64,000 nucleotides of DNA from Basidiobolus meristosporus CBS 931.73 (lineage: Eukaryota; Basidiobolomycota; Basidiobolomycetes; Basidiobolales; Basidiobolaceae): the NCBI GenBank assembly GCA_002104905.1, contig MCFE01000311.1:33561-97560 (forward strand). Direction: 5' to 3'. Both the position numbers and the translations under genes were made by a program. Shown here in pieces: positions 10,641-21,299 of this stretch. The notes beneath the pieces are model-generated. The model did not search any database. It saw only the letters and a program-made list of their open reading frames with translations, and was not told where the DNA came from. Position 1 is the stretch's first letter, and each line of letters begins with the position of its first letter.

Positions 10641-10783
10641 TCTCCCACTCATCTCAAACACACACTGACCAGGCCTGATATCAAATCTGCCTCTAGCTAA
10701 AGGTTTTATATATATATTTGCAGATACTTCATTAATAAGAGGGTAAGTCAAGTTAGCTAGGTAATCCTCTTTAGCTTCCTGCT

Positions 10784-12594
10784 CCCTATGTAAGGTAATT
10801 GTGGTGCTCCCATCACAAGACTGTCACAGAATTTAAGCTCTGAGAGCAAGAGGTACTGATCCTGTCAGCACTCCATGCAATGAATGCTGAAGAAAACTGC
10901 ACCTCAGATTTCACAAAAAACTTGGTCAAGATTTTCCATTACAACAGTACATAAGTGGCTTTTGATTGGTTCTCAGCCAATTCTCTCACTCTTTGTTCCC
11001 CGACACTCAATCACCTCCTACAATTGTATACATTAATAGGCTATTGCCCCTTTTTCACACTCCTTACTTCCTGACTTGGCCAATGTCCTTACTTTTCATG
11101 CATATTAGCTGGTTTGTATCTCTTTAATCTTCAGTTGTAACTTGATTACCAACTGTAGTGACCTACACAAGTCCCTATACCCAACACTAACATTTAGCCC
11201 AACCTCACACTCAGTAAGATAATCCATCAAGATCCACAATTCAATAATTATATCTGCCAATACACCTGTTGTCCAATACTTTGGTGGGAGCCATGCAGCT
11301 TTGAGCCATTGTTTATTCACAGACTTCCATATGTCCTGGTGTTGTGCATCGATATTTAAAACTTAGTCAATTTCACTCTGTTAAAAAATCTAGCACCCTA
11401 ACTGATTCTCCCTAACCCAAACATAGCTAATCCCTGTTATGGTTTATTTTATCACTTCTCAGAATTCATTTTAGCTGTCACACCTGATAAATTCTCATGT
11501 GGCCATTACATCCTCAACTAATCTGCTAATCCTTTCCAAGTGATTAGTCATCTGAGATTTATTCAACCACTTAGCAATTGCCAAGACATCAGCTGATCAA
11601 TGATGAAATTTTTCATTTAGTTTATGCACCTATAAGCACCTTGACAGATTTCAATTAGTCCAGTCTCTTGACACATACTGATTCAACCTGATCAGAAAAG
11701 TTTAAATAAAGCTTACTGAGCCTTTTAGTTTAGTGTGTGTCTCAACAAAATTAAGATTGTGTTTCCGCAAAACTAAGAATTCAACAATTCTGTTCTAGTT
11801 TCTACCCAAGCCTAGCATATCTTGCATACCCAAGAACATCAAGCCTAGCCTGCATGGCAATCCAAATCTGTTGCCTTTATAGCCCAACTTGGCTATATAC
11901 AAGACTTATATTATACCAGAACCTTTCTGCTAATATTTTTATCACTCTTGACAATTCTAAGACTGTGCACTTAGTTGTCACTTGGGTTCAGCTAGCTCAT
12001 TCAAGAGTTTTATTACACTTTTCCCCTGGACATAACACCTGGTCTTCAACTGGCACTGCATGATCATATACCTCCTCTGCCAGTCTTTGCAATAGGTCCT
12101 TGCAATATGCAAGTGTGAATTCTTGCAAACTGCTCTTGAGCAAGTGTGACAACCTGTTCTCTACCGGCTATTGCCACAAAGCTCCACTGTGGGCATTATG
12201 GTACTCTTTGAAGCTGTTAATGTTGTTGCTTTGTCTGTCAGTGGGCTCTCAGTTTTGTCTACAATGTAGGATGTCAACGAGTTGATTGAAAAATTGCTTT
12301 GCTCTGCATACCCATCTCTCACATGGATACATAGCTCTACATGTTGCGGCTCCAACTACTGAGTAAACAGCTAATTTCTTCTGCTAATTCTTATCAGCTA
12401 ATTTTGGATTCACACTGTTGCTGACTTATTGCAAAGATTGGTGAGGACAGCAGCCATTTTCTTACACCTCCCTGTCTCTGGTTTTGGTAGACTTCTTTTC
12501 CTTTCTGTTGCCTTTATCACTGCCTGGTCTTTCACTAATGCTTTGTCTGAGGGCTTCCTGTATTGAACTACATTTTCTCTTTGATCAATGATGC
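10784..12594 (-). mobile_element. CACTA-4 remnant (gene-2 half), continues at 26190-26258
   Basis: Begins with the CACTA terminus CCCTATGTAAGG at 10784, followed by the gene-2-side subterminal region and an antisense remnant of gene 2 (WTTGVLADIIIELWILMDYL near 11230-11290; QSNFSI and NKQWLKAAW parts). It is split by a solo LTR at 11340-12037 and by a second solo LTR at 12600. The same gene continues at 26190-26258 after the nested block. The transposase half is gone. Confidence 0.75.
11340..12037 (+). mobile_element. Solo LTR of family L2, TSD CCTGG
   Basis: 698 bp from TGTTGTGCATCG to GGACATAACA. The duplication CCTGG is perfect at 11335-11339 and 12038-12042. Removing one copy restores the gene-2 sequence seen intact at 13672-13690 (CATCCTGGTCTTCAGCC). 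Two further copies lie at 12600-26189 and 59806-61382. The internal region of the parent element is not present in the window. Confidence 0.93.
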
Positions 12595-13457
12595 ACTGGT
12601 ATTGTGCATCAACATTTAAAACTTGGCCTATTTTACTCCATTAAAAACTCTAGTACCCTAGCTGATTTTCCCTCACCCAAACATAACTAATCCCAGGAAT
12701 GGTTTATTTTATCACTTCTCAGAATCTATTTTTAGCTGTCACTCCTGATCAATTTTCATGTGGCTATTACATCTTCAACTGATCTGCTAGACCTTTCCAA
12801 GTGATTAGTCATCTGAGATCCATCCAACCAGTTAGCAGTTGCCAAGACATCAGCAATTAATGATGCAATCTCTCATCTATCTTATACACCTATGAACACA
12901 CCAACAGATTTCAATTAGTCCAGTCTCTTAATGCTTACTAATACAACTTGATCAGAAAAATATAAAAAAAGTTTACAAAACCTTTTAGTTTAGTATGAGT
13001 CACAACAAAATCAAGATTGTGCTTCAGTAAAATTAAGAATTCAACAATTCTGCTCTAGTTACCACCCAAGCCTAGCATATCTTGCACTCCCAAGGAAACC
13101 AAGCCTAGCCTGCATAGCAAACCAACTCCCTATGAAAAATTATTGAGATGATCCTGTCAAAAGGCTGTCACAAAGGTGAATTCCCATCACTAAGAGGTAC
13201 TGATCTTTTCAGGACACCATCCAGAGACTGTTGAAAAATAATCTACCCCAGATTTCACAAAAAACTTTGTCAAAATTTTTCATCACAACAATGTATAAGT
13301 GGCTTTTGATTGGTTTCCTGCCAATTTGCTCACTTTCTAATCCTGGACACTCTGTTGCCTGCTATGTTTGTGTGCATTGATTGGCTATAGCCTCTTTTTC
13401 ACACCCCTTACTTCCTGATTCAGCCATTTCTCTTACTTTTCATGCATACAAATTGAT

Positions 13458-15391
13458 TTATTTACATTGAAGCTTTGGTTGTACTCTAATTGCCAATTGT
13501 ATTAACCTATACAGGTTCCTATACCCTGCACTCACATGAAGCCCAACCCCACACACAACTAGTAACTCCATCAAAATCCACCACTCAATAAGTATTTCTG
13601 CTGTAATGCTCTAGTTCCACAGCTTTGGCGGGAACCCAATGGCTTTATGCCACTTTTCAGTTACTGGTTCCCATACATCCTGGTCTTCAGCCAGCACTAC
13701 AAGGTCTAGCACCTTATCTGCCAGTCTTTGCAATAAATCCTTGCAATATTCCAGTGCATTTTCTTGAGCACCCCTCTTGAAGAAGTGCTGCAACCACTTG
13801 GTGTGCCAATTAATGTGCCAAAACTTCACTAAAGGCATTGTGATAGTCTTTTGAGCTCTTGACATTATAGCCTTGTCTGTCAGTGGGATCTCCACTCTGT
13901 CAACAATGTAAGATATGGAGGCTGTGGTAGACAAATTGCCTTTTTCAACAAACTCATCTACCTTGCTGGAGTGAAGTTTAACTGGCTGCACTTCCAGCTC
14001 TTGTGAAAACAGCTGTTTTTGTGTTGCTAATTCTTCTTGGTTATGATGGGATTCAGTCTGTTCCTGGCTTGCAGCATTAATTGGCAAGTACTGCAGTTTT
14101 TTTTGCATGCCTCCCTGTCTCAGGCTTGTATAGACATTTTTCCCTTTACCTTTTCCTTTATCACTGCCAGGTCTTTCACTGCTACTTTGTCTCAGTGCTT
14201 CTTGCAAAGAACTACTTTTTCTCCTTGGTAATTCTGCTCTGATGCATCTGTTTAGGTCTGCTTGTCCCTTGCTGGCACTCTTCTGGCAACCCAACATTTC
14301 TTTTCCACTTGTTTTGAGCTCTGAACCAAAGTTATGATGGGTACCTGTAAAAGCTGCTAGTTTTTATCACTGCCAGGCCCTACACTGCTACTTTGAATGG
14401 GTGCTTCTTGAGTATTACTACACTTTTTCCTTGATAATTGTTGTGATGGTGCATCCCTGTCTGTCTGCTTGTCCCTATTTGGCACTCTTCCAGCTTCCTG
14501 ACATCTCTTTGACACTTGTCTGGAGCTTTCAGCTTTGCTTGTAATGGGCTCTCAAGGAAGCCACTGGTTTTTAGCCATAACACCCGTGTTCTTCTGCCTG
14601 TGATAGTTTCTGCAATTCTTAAGATACTTTGTTAGCATACCAATGCTGGCCCAAAATCCATCTGCCCATTTGAATCTAGGATAATGCTCATGGACCAAGT
14701 CAAGTGCATTCTGCTTGGCCTTGAGTTCCTGATGGTCCCATGGTATGCTGGCCTTAAGGTGGTGGCATGCTAGACTTCTAACAGCCTCTTGTATATTACT
14801 GTTGTTGTGCTTTAAAGACTGTACAATGTTCCTCTGCTGTTACATTGGGAAATGACTCAATTCTTGGCTGTAACATTGAGCTACTTGAGTTCCTTCTTTG
14901 CAGCAAAGATACTGCTTTCTCTACCTGGAATATTGATTGCTCTACATATGTTATCTGCTCATCCTGTTTCTGGACTATTTATGATTTCTCTGGGTCATTG
15001 CATCTATCCTATCAGCTGCTAGACCTAATTGCTTCATTAATGCTTTGGTACGAGCTGACAGCATACTTGCTAATATGAGTGGTGGTGATGTTATGATAGC
15101 CACTTGCTGGTCTTCAACTGAGGGTACAGTGTTTGCTTCATTCTCATCTGCCTGAGCATAATGGTCAGCTTGTGGCTCTGCAGAGGTACTCAATTACCTA
15201 CTTGACTGAGAGCCTGAGGAGTCTGCATTATTACCTTCAGTGGGCACAGTGTTAACATGGCCTTTTTTGGATGTAGCCCTGCTTGTTGCACTGAATGTCA
15301 AAGCAAACTGTTGTCCAACCATTTTTCTGTTGCCCTCAGTGGTGGGGTTTGGTTAAACACCAGACAGCTTTGCTCTATTTTTTGGCGGCAT
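13458..15391 (-). pseudogene. CACTA-1 gene 2 (second protein, unknown family)
   Basis: Start ATG at 15391 (MPPKNRAKLSG), homologous to the gene 2 starts at 35179 and 53911. The central part is broken; the C-terminal 228 codons (13611-14297) are open. Features: a basic N terminus; a Pro/Ala segment with a coiled-coil-like stretch (KALMKQLGLAADRIDAM); a Trp-rich central domain; a Ser/Lys/Gln-rich low-complexity middle; and a conserved C-terminal domain (ENALEYCKDLLQRLAD, DQDVWEPV, AIGFPPKLWN). The function is unknown. Its position, diverging from the transposase, suggests an accessory transposition protein, an inference by analogy with two-gene plant CACTA elements. Confidence 0.65.
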
Positions 15392-16494
15392 ATATATGGA
15401 AGTAGGTCAAACCAAAGGGGAAATAGTGTTACATATACATGTGTAGGTGGCACCACAACCTTATTTATAATGCTTAATATGGCAGGTCATCAATGAATCT
15501 TACATTCACGTAGGTGTAATTTCTCAAATATAAGATTGTCTTAAGTTCCCATGAGTATTAACCAAAAAGTGATATAATAGCATTATGTTGTTGAAGGTCA
15601 AACTGTTTGCCCCATGGATAAGACTACTTTGACTCAACACTGTAAGAGGAGAGAAAAAAGACCATGTGGCTATTAGACTTGCTCCATTGTACTGTGCCAG
15701 GGTGCGTGGCACAATCTGCAGTCACTAAGATCAATCAAGCGCAATAATGTAGCTACCAGTAGGCAGGATTGCTCTTGGACAATTTTGCACCATGTGGGAC
15801 AATGTAGCACACTATGGCACAATCTGACACAATGAGGTTGGCACAAATGATTGTGCCCACTTGTAATGTTTGCTTCACATGCGCAATTGGATGCCGCTAT
15901 TATGGTAGGTAAAATCCAGTATTTGGATATGCTTCTTTAATGTAAATGGAAATATATACATATCACTCTAGAAACTACACTGATACTTACCATTTTGGCT
16001 ACCATCACTCCAATTGGATGGTATCTCAGTGGTTAACTGGTCCAAAAGTATCCTGAAGCTGTCAGCCCCAATTGGCTCTTTGACCAATACACAAGCTACG
16101 TGATTTGATATCAAATATCCTATTTTGCCCATTGAGCAAGTAAATCCCTGATCCTAGTGATTGGACAAGGTGTCATAGCTAGCATGCAACCAGTTGTATG
16201 GGTGCAAATCAGATCAAATGGCTGCACTGGTGCCACAGATGATGTAAACATATGCAGGGTGTTTATATATAGGGGTCCTGTCTCAAATGTGAGACAACCT
16301 TGATATTGCTTATATCAAAAGTTTAGTGATCACTGATTTGCAATGGCTCAACGTGAATTGCAAATAAATGTGTTGTTTGGATCACTACAAATAATAGCTA
16401 TTCAATGCAATCACATCATCTTTTCCTAGGCTTTTTTCTCACAGGGATTACTACTGAAGCATTTGGTAGTGATTCACTTTGCACACCTAAACTT

Positions 16495-17522
16495 CTTTCT
16501 TGTTAACTATCCTCTTGGCTACCTGTGCATTTGTAATCAGTATTTTGCCTCCTAGTTGATGAGTGCAATGCTGCAGCTTGGCCATGCTGAATTGCTCCAG
16601 ATGATGCAACAGAGCTGGCCTGCAGTGCTACGTGCTGATGTGCTCTTTTACTTACCAAAGGCTCTGGTGGTGGAGGCACTTCATGTGGGTCATCATTGGT
16701 CAGTTCACCAGAAGAAACTTGCAGATGGTCAGGTGTAATGGCAAGCATAGATGCAACTGACATGGCCCTTGGCTGAGTTCAATGTGATGCCACTTGTTGA
16801 CGCAACTTGGCCTGCTCCAATGGACTTGTGTCTTTTTGAGTAGTTTGGTGGGTTCTGGTGGTTTTGCTCTGAAGCACATGCATTGACCCAATATGCATTG
16901 AGTCAATGCATGGCACTCTTGTGAAGGGTGTTGGTGTAGTTTGGACTGACATGCACTGGCACGCTGAAGTTGCAAGGGATGATAAGGAATCCAGCAAGGT
17001 ATGCTGGCACATTCTAGACAATGTTACTTGCCGTTTGTATTCTTCCTCTTGAAGCTCACCTCCTGATTCTTCAAGGTATTCACTTACCCTCTGTCTAATA
17101 CTTTGTAACAGTTGCCTGGATGAGTCCTGTGTATATTGCTCTTGGAGGCCACTTAGCTCTACTAATATATCATGTAATACATTAGTCATTTGAGGCAAAA
17201 ACTCATTCAAAATTGTCTTGGTTCCCAAAGTCAAGGCACAAACAAATGCATCCGGCCCGTACTGAGCAAATTGTGCGCAAAATTGTTGCCATACAGCTTC
17301 CTCATCAAATCCCCTCACTCTCAGCTCATTCTCAATTTTAATACTTATCTTGTTATATATCTTCTTACATACATCTGCTGGCATCTTGATGTAGAACTGA
17401 TGCCACAGCTTTCTACTTGGGTTCTTCCATATCTGTTGACTCTCTGAGGTATCTAGTTTTGCTAGATTAATGAGTAGTGCCCAAACATCTGTATGAAGGC
17501 TCATCATAGTTGAGTTTTCCAT
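16495..17522 (-). pseudogene. Harbinger A gene 2 (unknown family)
   Basis: Open from ATG 17522 (MENSTMMSLHTDVW) for 247 codons to TGA near 16779. The conserved C-terminal part continues beyond the stop in another frame (VSSGELTNDDPHEV, RRQNTDY). Predicted: an N-terminal helical domain (WALLINLAKLDTSESQ, KLWHQFYIKMP, KKIYNKISI), then a Thr/Ser/Arg-rich linker. Compared with copies B and D, the ATG is joined directly to MMSLHTD, lacking about 230 bp that include the divergent promoter side. No Myb/SANT pattern, the usual Harbinger partner, is obvious. Confidence 0.6.
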
Positions 17523-18792
17523 ATATTATGCATGATGCATCTTGGATTGCATTGACACCAACCAGATCATATCAATTGCAGATTTCCTATTTGAATATAG
17601 ACTTGTGAGTAAACATCAATAAAGTTACCCAGTCATTGTTAGAGGATGATTTTTGCAACAGAATGATGGGATACATGGCAATTGATGGAGATTCAATCAT
17701 AATGCATGGAAAATCAGGTAAATAAAGCTGATTGTGCCAAATTGATTCAAATCACCTCAGCCCAATCCTCCGCCAATTTTAATATAGCTTACTCATCTGA
17801 ATGGTCCTTTCTCATCAGTCCCATCACTACCACCAGATTTCCATTTGACACACTAGAAGAGTTCTATACTAAGTACTGTGGACCATCTACCCCAATCTAC
17901 TCAAGGAAATCCCTTGTTGAGCTTCTCTGGTATTACAAGAACTATTGCCCTACAAGGTTTCATCCCACCATCCATGGCAACAAAAGTCCTAGAAGCTTTC
18001 ATTCCCAGCTGACAGCAAAAGAGAACCACCTTGCAGAGGGTATGAATGACTTAGAGCAAGCTTGGAGTACTAGGTTCAGAAGCTCCAATAGACTTCTATA
18101 TCCCAGAGTGATCAGCACCAGGTCCCATATAAGGAGTATTTTGGACATCTTCCCTGTCAGGATTAGCAGGCCTTCTAGAGGGCAGAGGCACTTTTATGCT
18201 GGCAAGTACAAGGCACACTGTGTGAAGTTTCAAGCACTGTCTGACATTGAGGGTAACATCATCTGGTTTAGTGGGCCATTTGCTGGAAGTAGGCATGACT
18301 AAGCACTCTGGGTAGCAAATCATCCAGAATTCAGTAGAGGGGAGAAATGTATGGCAGACTTAGCTTATGTAGGAGAGGATTGTCAGAGATTAGGATGTAA
18401 TACAGCTTATAGAAAGCCAACAAATGGTGTGCTTAGCAGGAAGCAGAAGATCTACAATGAGATATTTAGTCATTTCAGAGTGAGGGTAGAGAATACATTT
18501 GGATATCTGAAGAGATTCAGCAAATTGGCAGGTAAATACAGAGGAAAGTCATATATAGGAGAAAACAGCAGAATAGGTAAAATAGTTAAGATACTTATCA
18601 ATGCACAGTAGACTTGTTCCGTTGGATAGTGCCACATAGTGCCAGCCGGTTTATAGTGCTGGATCAATCTGGCACTCTACAGCACTACCCGGCACTATAA
18701 TTTCTACCATGATGCCAGTGGTATGATACAGTTACTGGTAATTTTACTCAATCTTACTTATGTTGCTCAGAATAGTGCTTTCCTTGCTTTAT

Positions 18793-19677
18793 TTATTCTT
18801 CATAATGCTCCAGACACATTTCTCTCAGTGGATGTCTTCTTGTATGAACATACCGTGCATTGATAAGTATCTTAACTATTTTACCTATTCTGCTGTTTTC
18901 TCCTATATATGACTTTCCTCTGTATTTACCTGCCAATATGCTGAATCTCTTCAGATATCCAAATGTGTGCTCTACCCTTACTCTGAAATGATTAAATATC
19001 TCATTGTAGAGCTTCTGCTTCCTGCTAAGCACACCATTCCTTGGCTTCCTATAAGCTGTAATACATCCTAATCTCTGACAATCCTCTCCTATATAGGCCA
19101 AGTCTGCCATACATTTCTCCCCTCTACTGAATTCAGGATGATTCTCTACCCAGAGTGCTTTGTCATGCCTACTTCCAGCAAATGGCCCACTAAACCAGAT
19201 GATGTTACCCTCAATGTCAGACAGTGCTTGAAACTTCACACAGTGTGCCTTGTACTTGCCAGAATAAAAGTGCCTCTGCCCTCTAGAAGGTCTGTTAATC
19301 CTCACTGGGAAGGTATCCAAAATACTCCTGATATGGAACCTGTTGCTGAACACTCTGGGATATGGAAGTCTATTGGAGCTTCTGAACCTAGTATTCCAAG
19401 CTTGCTCTAAGTCATTCATACCCTCTGCAAGGTGGTTCTCCATTGCTGTCAGCTGGGAATGAAAGCTTCTAGGACTTTTGTTGCCATGGATGGTGGGATG
19501 AAACCTTGTAGGGCAATAGTTCTTGTAATAGCAGAGAAGCTTAACAAGGGATTTCCTTGAGTAGATTGGGGTTGATGGTCCACAGTACTTGGAATAGATC
19601 TCCTCCAGTGTGTCAAAAGGAAATCCAGTGGTAGTGATGGGATTGATGAGAAAAGACCATTCAGATGAGTAAGTCAT
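18793..19677 (-). CDS. Harbinger B DDE transposase (DDE_Tnp_4-like), nearly intact
   Basis: An uninterrupted 294-codon frame. Homologous coding continues about 80 bases upstream, but the ATG used in copy A has been mutated (ATGG to GTTA), so the start is uncertain: the first ATG here is MTYSSEW at 19677. The N-terminal domain is helical (IYSRKSLVKLLCYYKNYCP). Catalytic candidates are Asp121 (SILDTFPV), Asp192 (MADLAYIGED) and Glu236 (RVRVEHTFGYLK), with the family motif GSRHDKAL at 169-175. Length and motif order match PIF/Harbinger transposases, which cut and paste DNA with 3-bp duplications. It is transcribed divergently from gene 2 (20130). It may still be functional if an upstream exon or start exists. 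Confidence 0.8.
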   Translation of the reverse strand: MTYSSEWSFLINPITTTGFPFDTLEEIYSKYCGPSTPIYSRKSLVKLLCYYKNYCPTRFHPTIHGNKSPRSFHSQLTAMENHLAEGMNDLEQAWNTRFRSSNRLPYPRVFSNRFHIRSILDTFPVRINRPSRGQRHFYSGKYKAHCVKFQALSDIEGNIIWFSGPFAGSRHDKALWVENHPEFSRGEKCMADLAYIGEDCQRLGCITAYRKPRNGVLSRKQKLYNEIFNHFRVRVEHTFGYLKRFSILAGKYRGKSYIGENSRIGKIVKILINARYVHTRRHPLREMCLEHYEE

Positions 19678-20129
19678 ATTAAAATTGATGGATGATTGTA
19701 TGGAGGCGGTTTGAATCGATTTGGCGCGATCTGCGTTATTTATCTGATTTTTAACACATTATGGTTAAATCTCCATCAATTGCCATGTATCCCATCATTA
19801 TGTCGCAAAAATCATCCGCAAACAATGCCTTGGTACTTTTATTGATGCTTTAATCATAGGTCTATAATCAAATAGGAAATCTGCGATTGATGTGATCTGA
19901 TCCGTGTCAACGCAATCCAAGATGCATCAAGCATAATATATGGAAAATTCAACAATCACTTTAGTTTTCATATATATTTCATATAAGACCAGGTTGATGC
20001 CAATTTACTGCTGTATAAGTATCCAAATCCGTTGCTATTGTCCCCATACCAAGCCTCAACTCATCTTTAGTACAACCCAAACAAAACCCATCCCCCAGCT
20101 CACAAGCGCGGTCCGGACCGGAAAAGTCA

Positions 20130-21299
20130 ATGTCGGATCCGTTTGAGTTCTTGCCAAATGATTTTAGTATGGCCCAAGTGTCTATGATGAGCCTTCATAC
20201 AGATATTTGGGCACTACTGATTAATCTAGCAGAACTAGATACCTCAGAGAGTCAACAAAGATAGAAGAATTTGAGTAGAAAGCTGTGGCATGAGTTCTAC
20301 ATCAAGATGCCAGCCAATGTATGTAAAAAGATATATAACAAGACAAGTATTGAAATCAAGAATGAGCTGAGAGTGAGGGGATTTGACAAGGAAGCCGCGC
20401 GGGAACAATTTTGCGTGCAATTTGCACAGTACAGGCCGGACGCGTCCGTTCGTGCCTCAACTTTGGGAACCAAAGAGATTTTGAATGAGTTTTTGCCTCA
20501 AATGACTAATGTACTACGTGATATATTAGTAGAGCTAAGTGGCTTCCAAGAGCAATATACACAGGACTCATCCAGGCAACAGCTCCAAAGTATCAGACAG
20601 AGGGTAAGTGAATACCTTGAGGAATCAGATGGTGAGCTTCAGGAGGAAGAATACAGACCGCGAGCAACATTGTCCAGATCGCGCCAGCACGCCTTGCTGG
20701 ATTCCCTACCATCTCTTGGAACCACAGTGCGCCGGCGCACGTCAGTCCAGACCACGCCAACACCCTTTACCAGAACGCCCCGCGTCGAGTCAACGCGCAT
20801 TGAGTCAACGCGCATCGGGTCAACGCGTGCGCCTCAGAGCAAAACTACCAGAACTCGCCAAACTGCTCATTTAGACACAAGTCCATTGGAGCGGACCGAG
20901 TCGCGTCAACATGCGGCATCACATTGAACTCAGCCAAGGGTCATCTCAACGCGTCAAGGCGCGCCTGCGCGTGCCGTTTTGCCTGACCATCAGCAAGTTA
21001 CTTCTGGTGAACTGACTGATGATGACCAACATGAAGTGACTCAACCACCGGAGCCCTTGGCAAGTAAAAGAACGCGTCAGCGCGTGGCACTACAGGCCGG
21101 TTCAGTTGGTTCAGTCGGAGCAATTCAGCGCGGCCAAGCTGCAGCATTGCACTCACCAACTAGGAGGCAAAATACTGACTACGAATACACAAGTAGCCAA
21201 GATGATAGTCAGCCAGGAAGTAGTATAGGTGTGCAAAGTGAGTCACTACCAAATGCTTCAGTAGTAATCCCTGTGAGAAAAAAACCCAGGAGAAGATGA
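20130..21299 (+). pseudogene. Harbinger B gene 2 (unknown family), two in-frame stops
   Basis: ATG at 20130 (MSDPFEFLPNDF), stop TGA at 21297-21299, 390 codons. It is broken by TAG at 20262 (copy A has TGG there, so G to A) and TGA at 20925 (perhaps CGA to TGA; all three copies share it). Domains: an N-terminal helical region (HTDIWALLINLAELD, RKLWHEFYIKMPANVC, ELRVRGFDKEA), a predicted helix LQSIRQRVSEYLEES, a short Arg/Thr repeat (RVESTRIESTRIGSTR), and a basic C-terminal tail (RKKPRRR) resembling a nuclear localisation signal. The family was not recognised. It is likely the DNA-binding or import partner of the transposase, by analogy with two-gene Harbinger elements. Confidence 0.65.
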
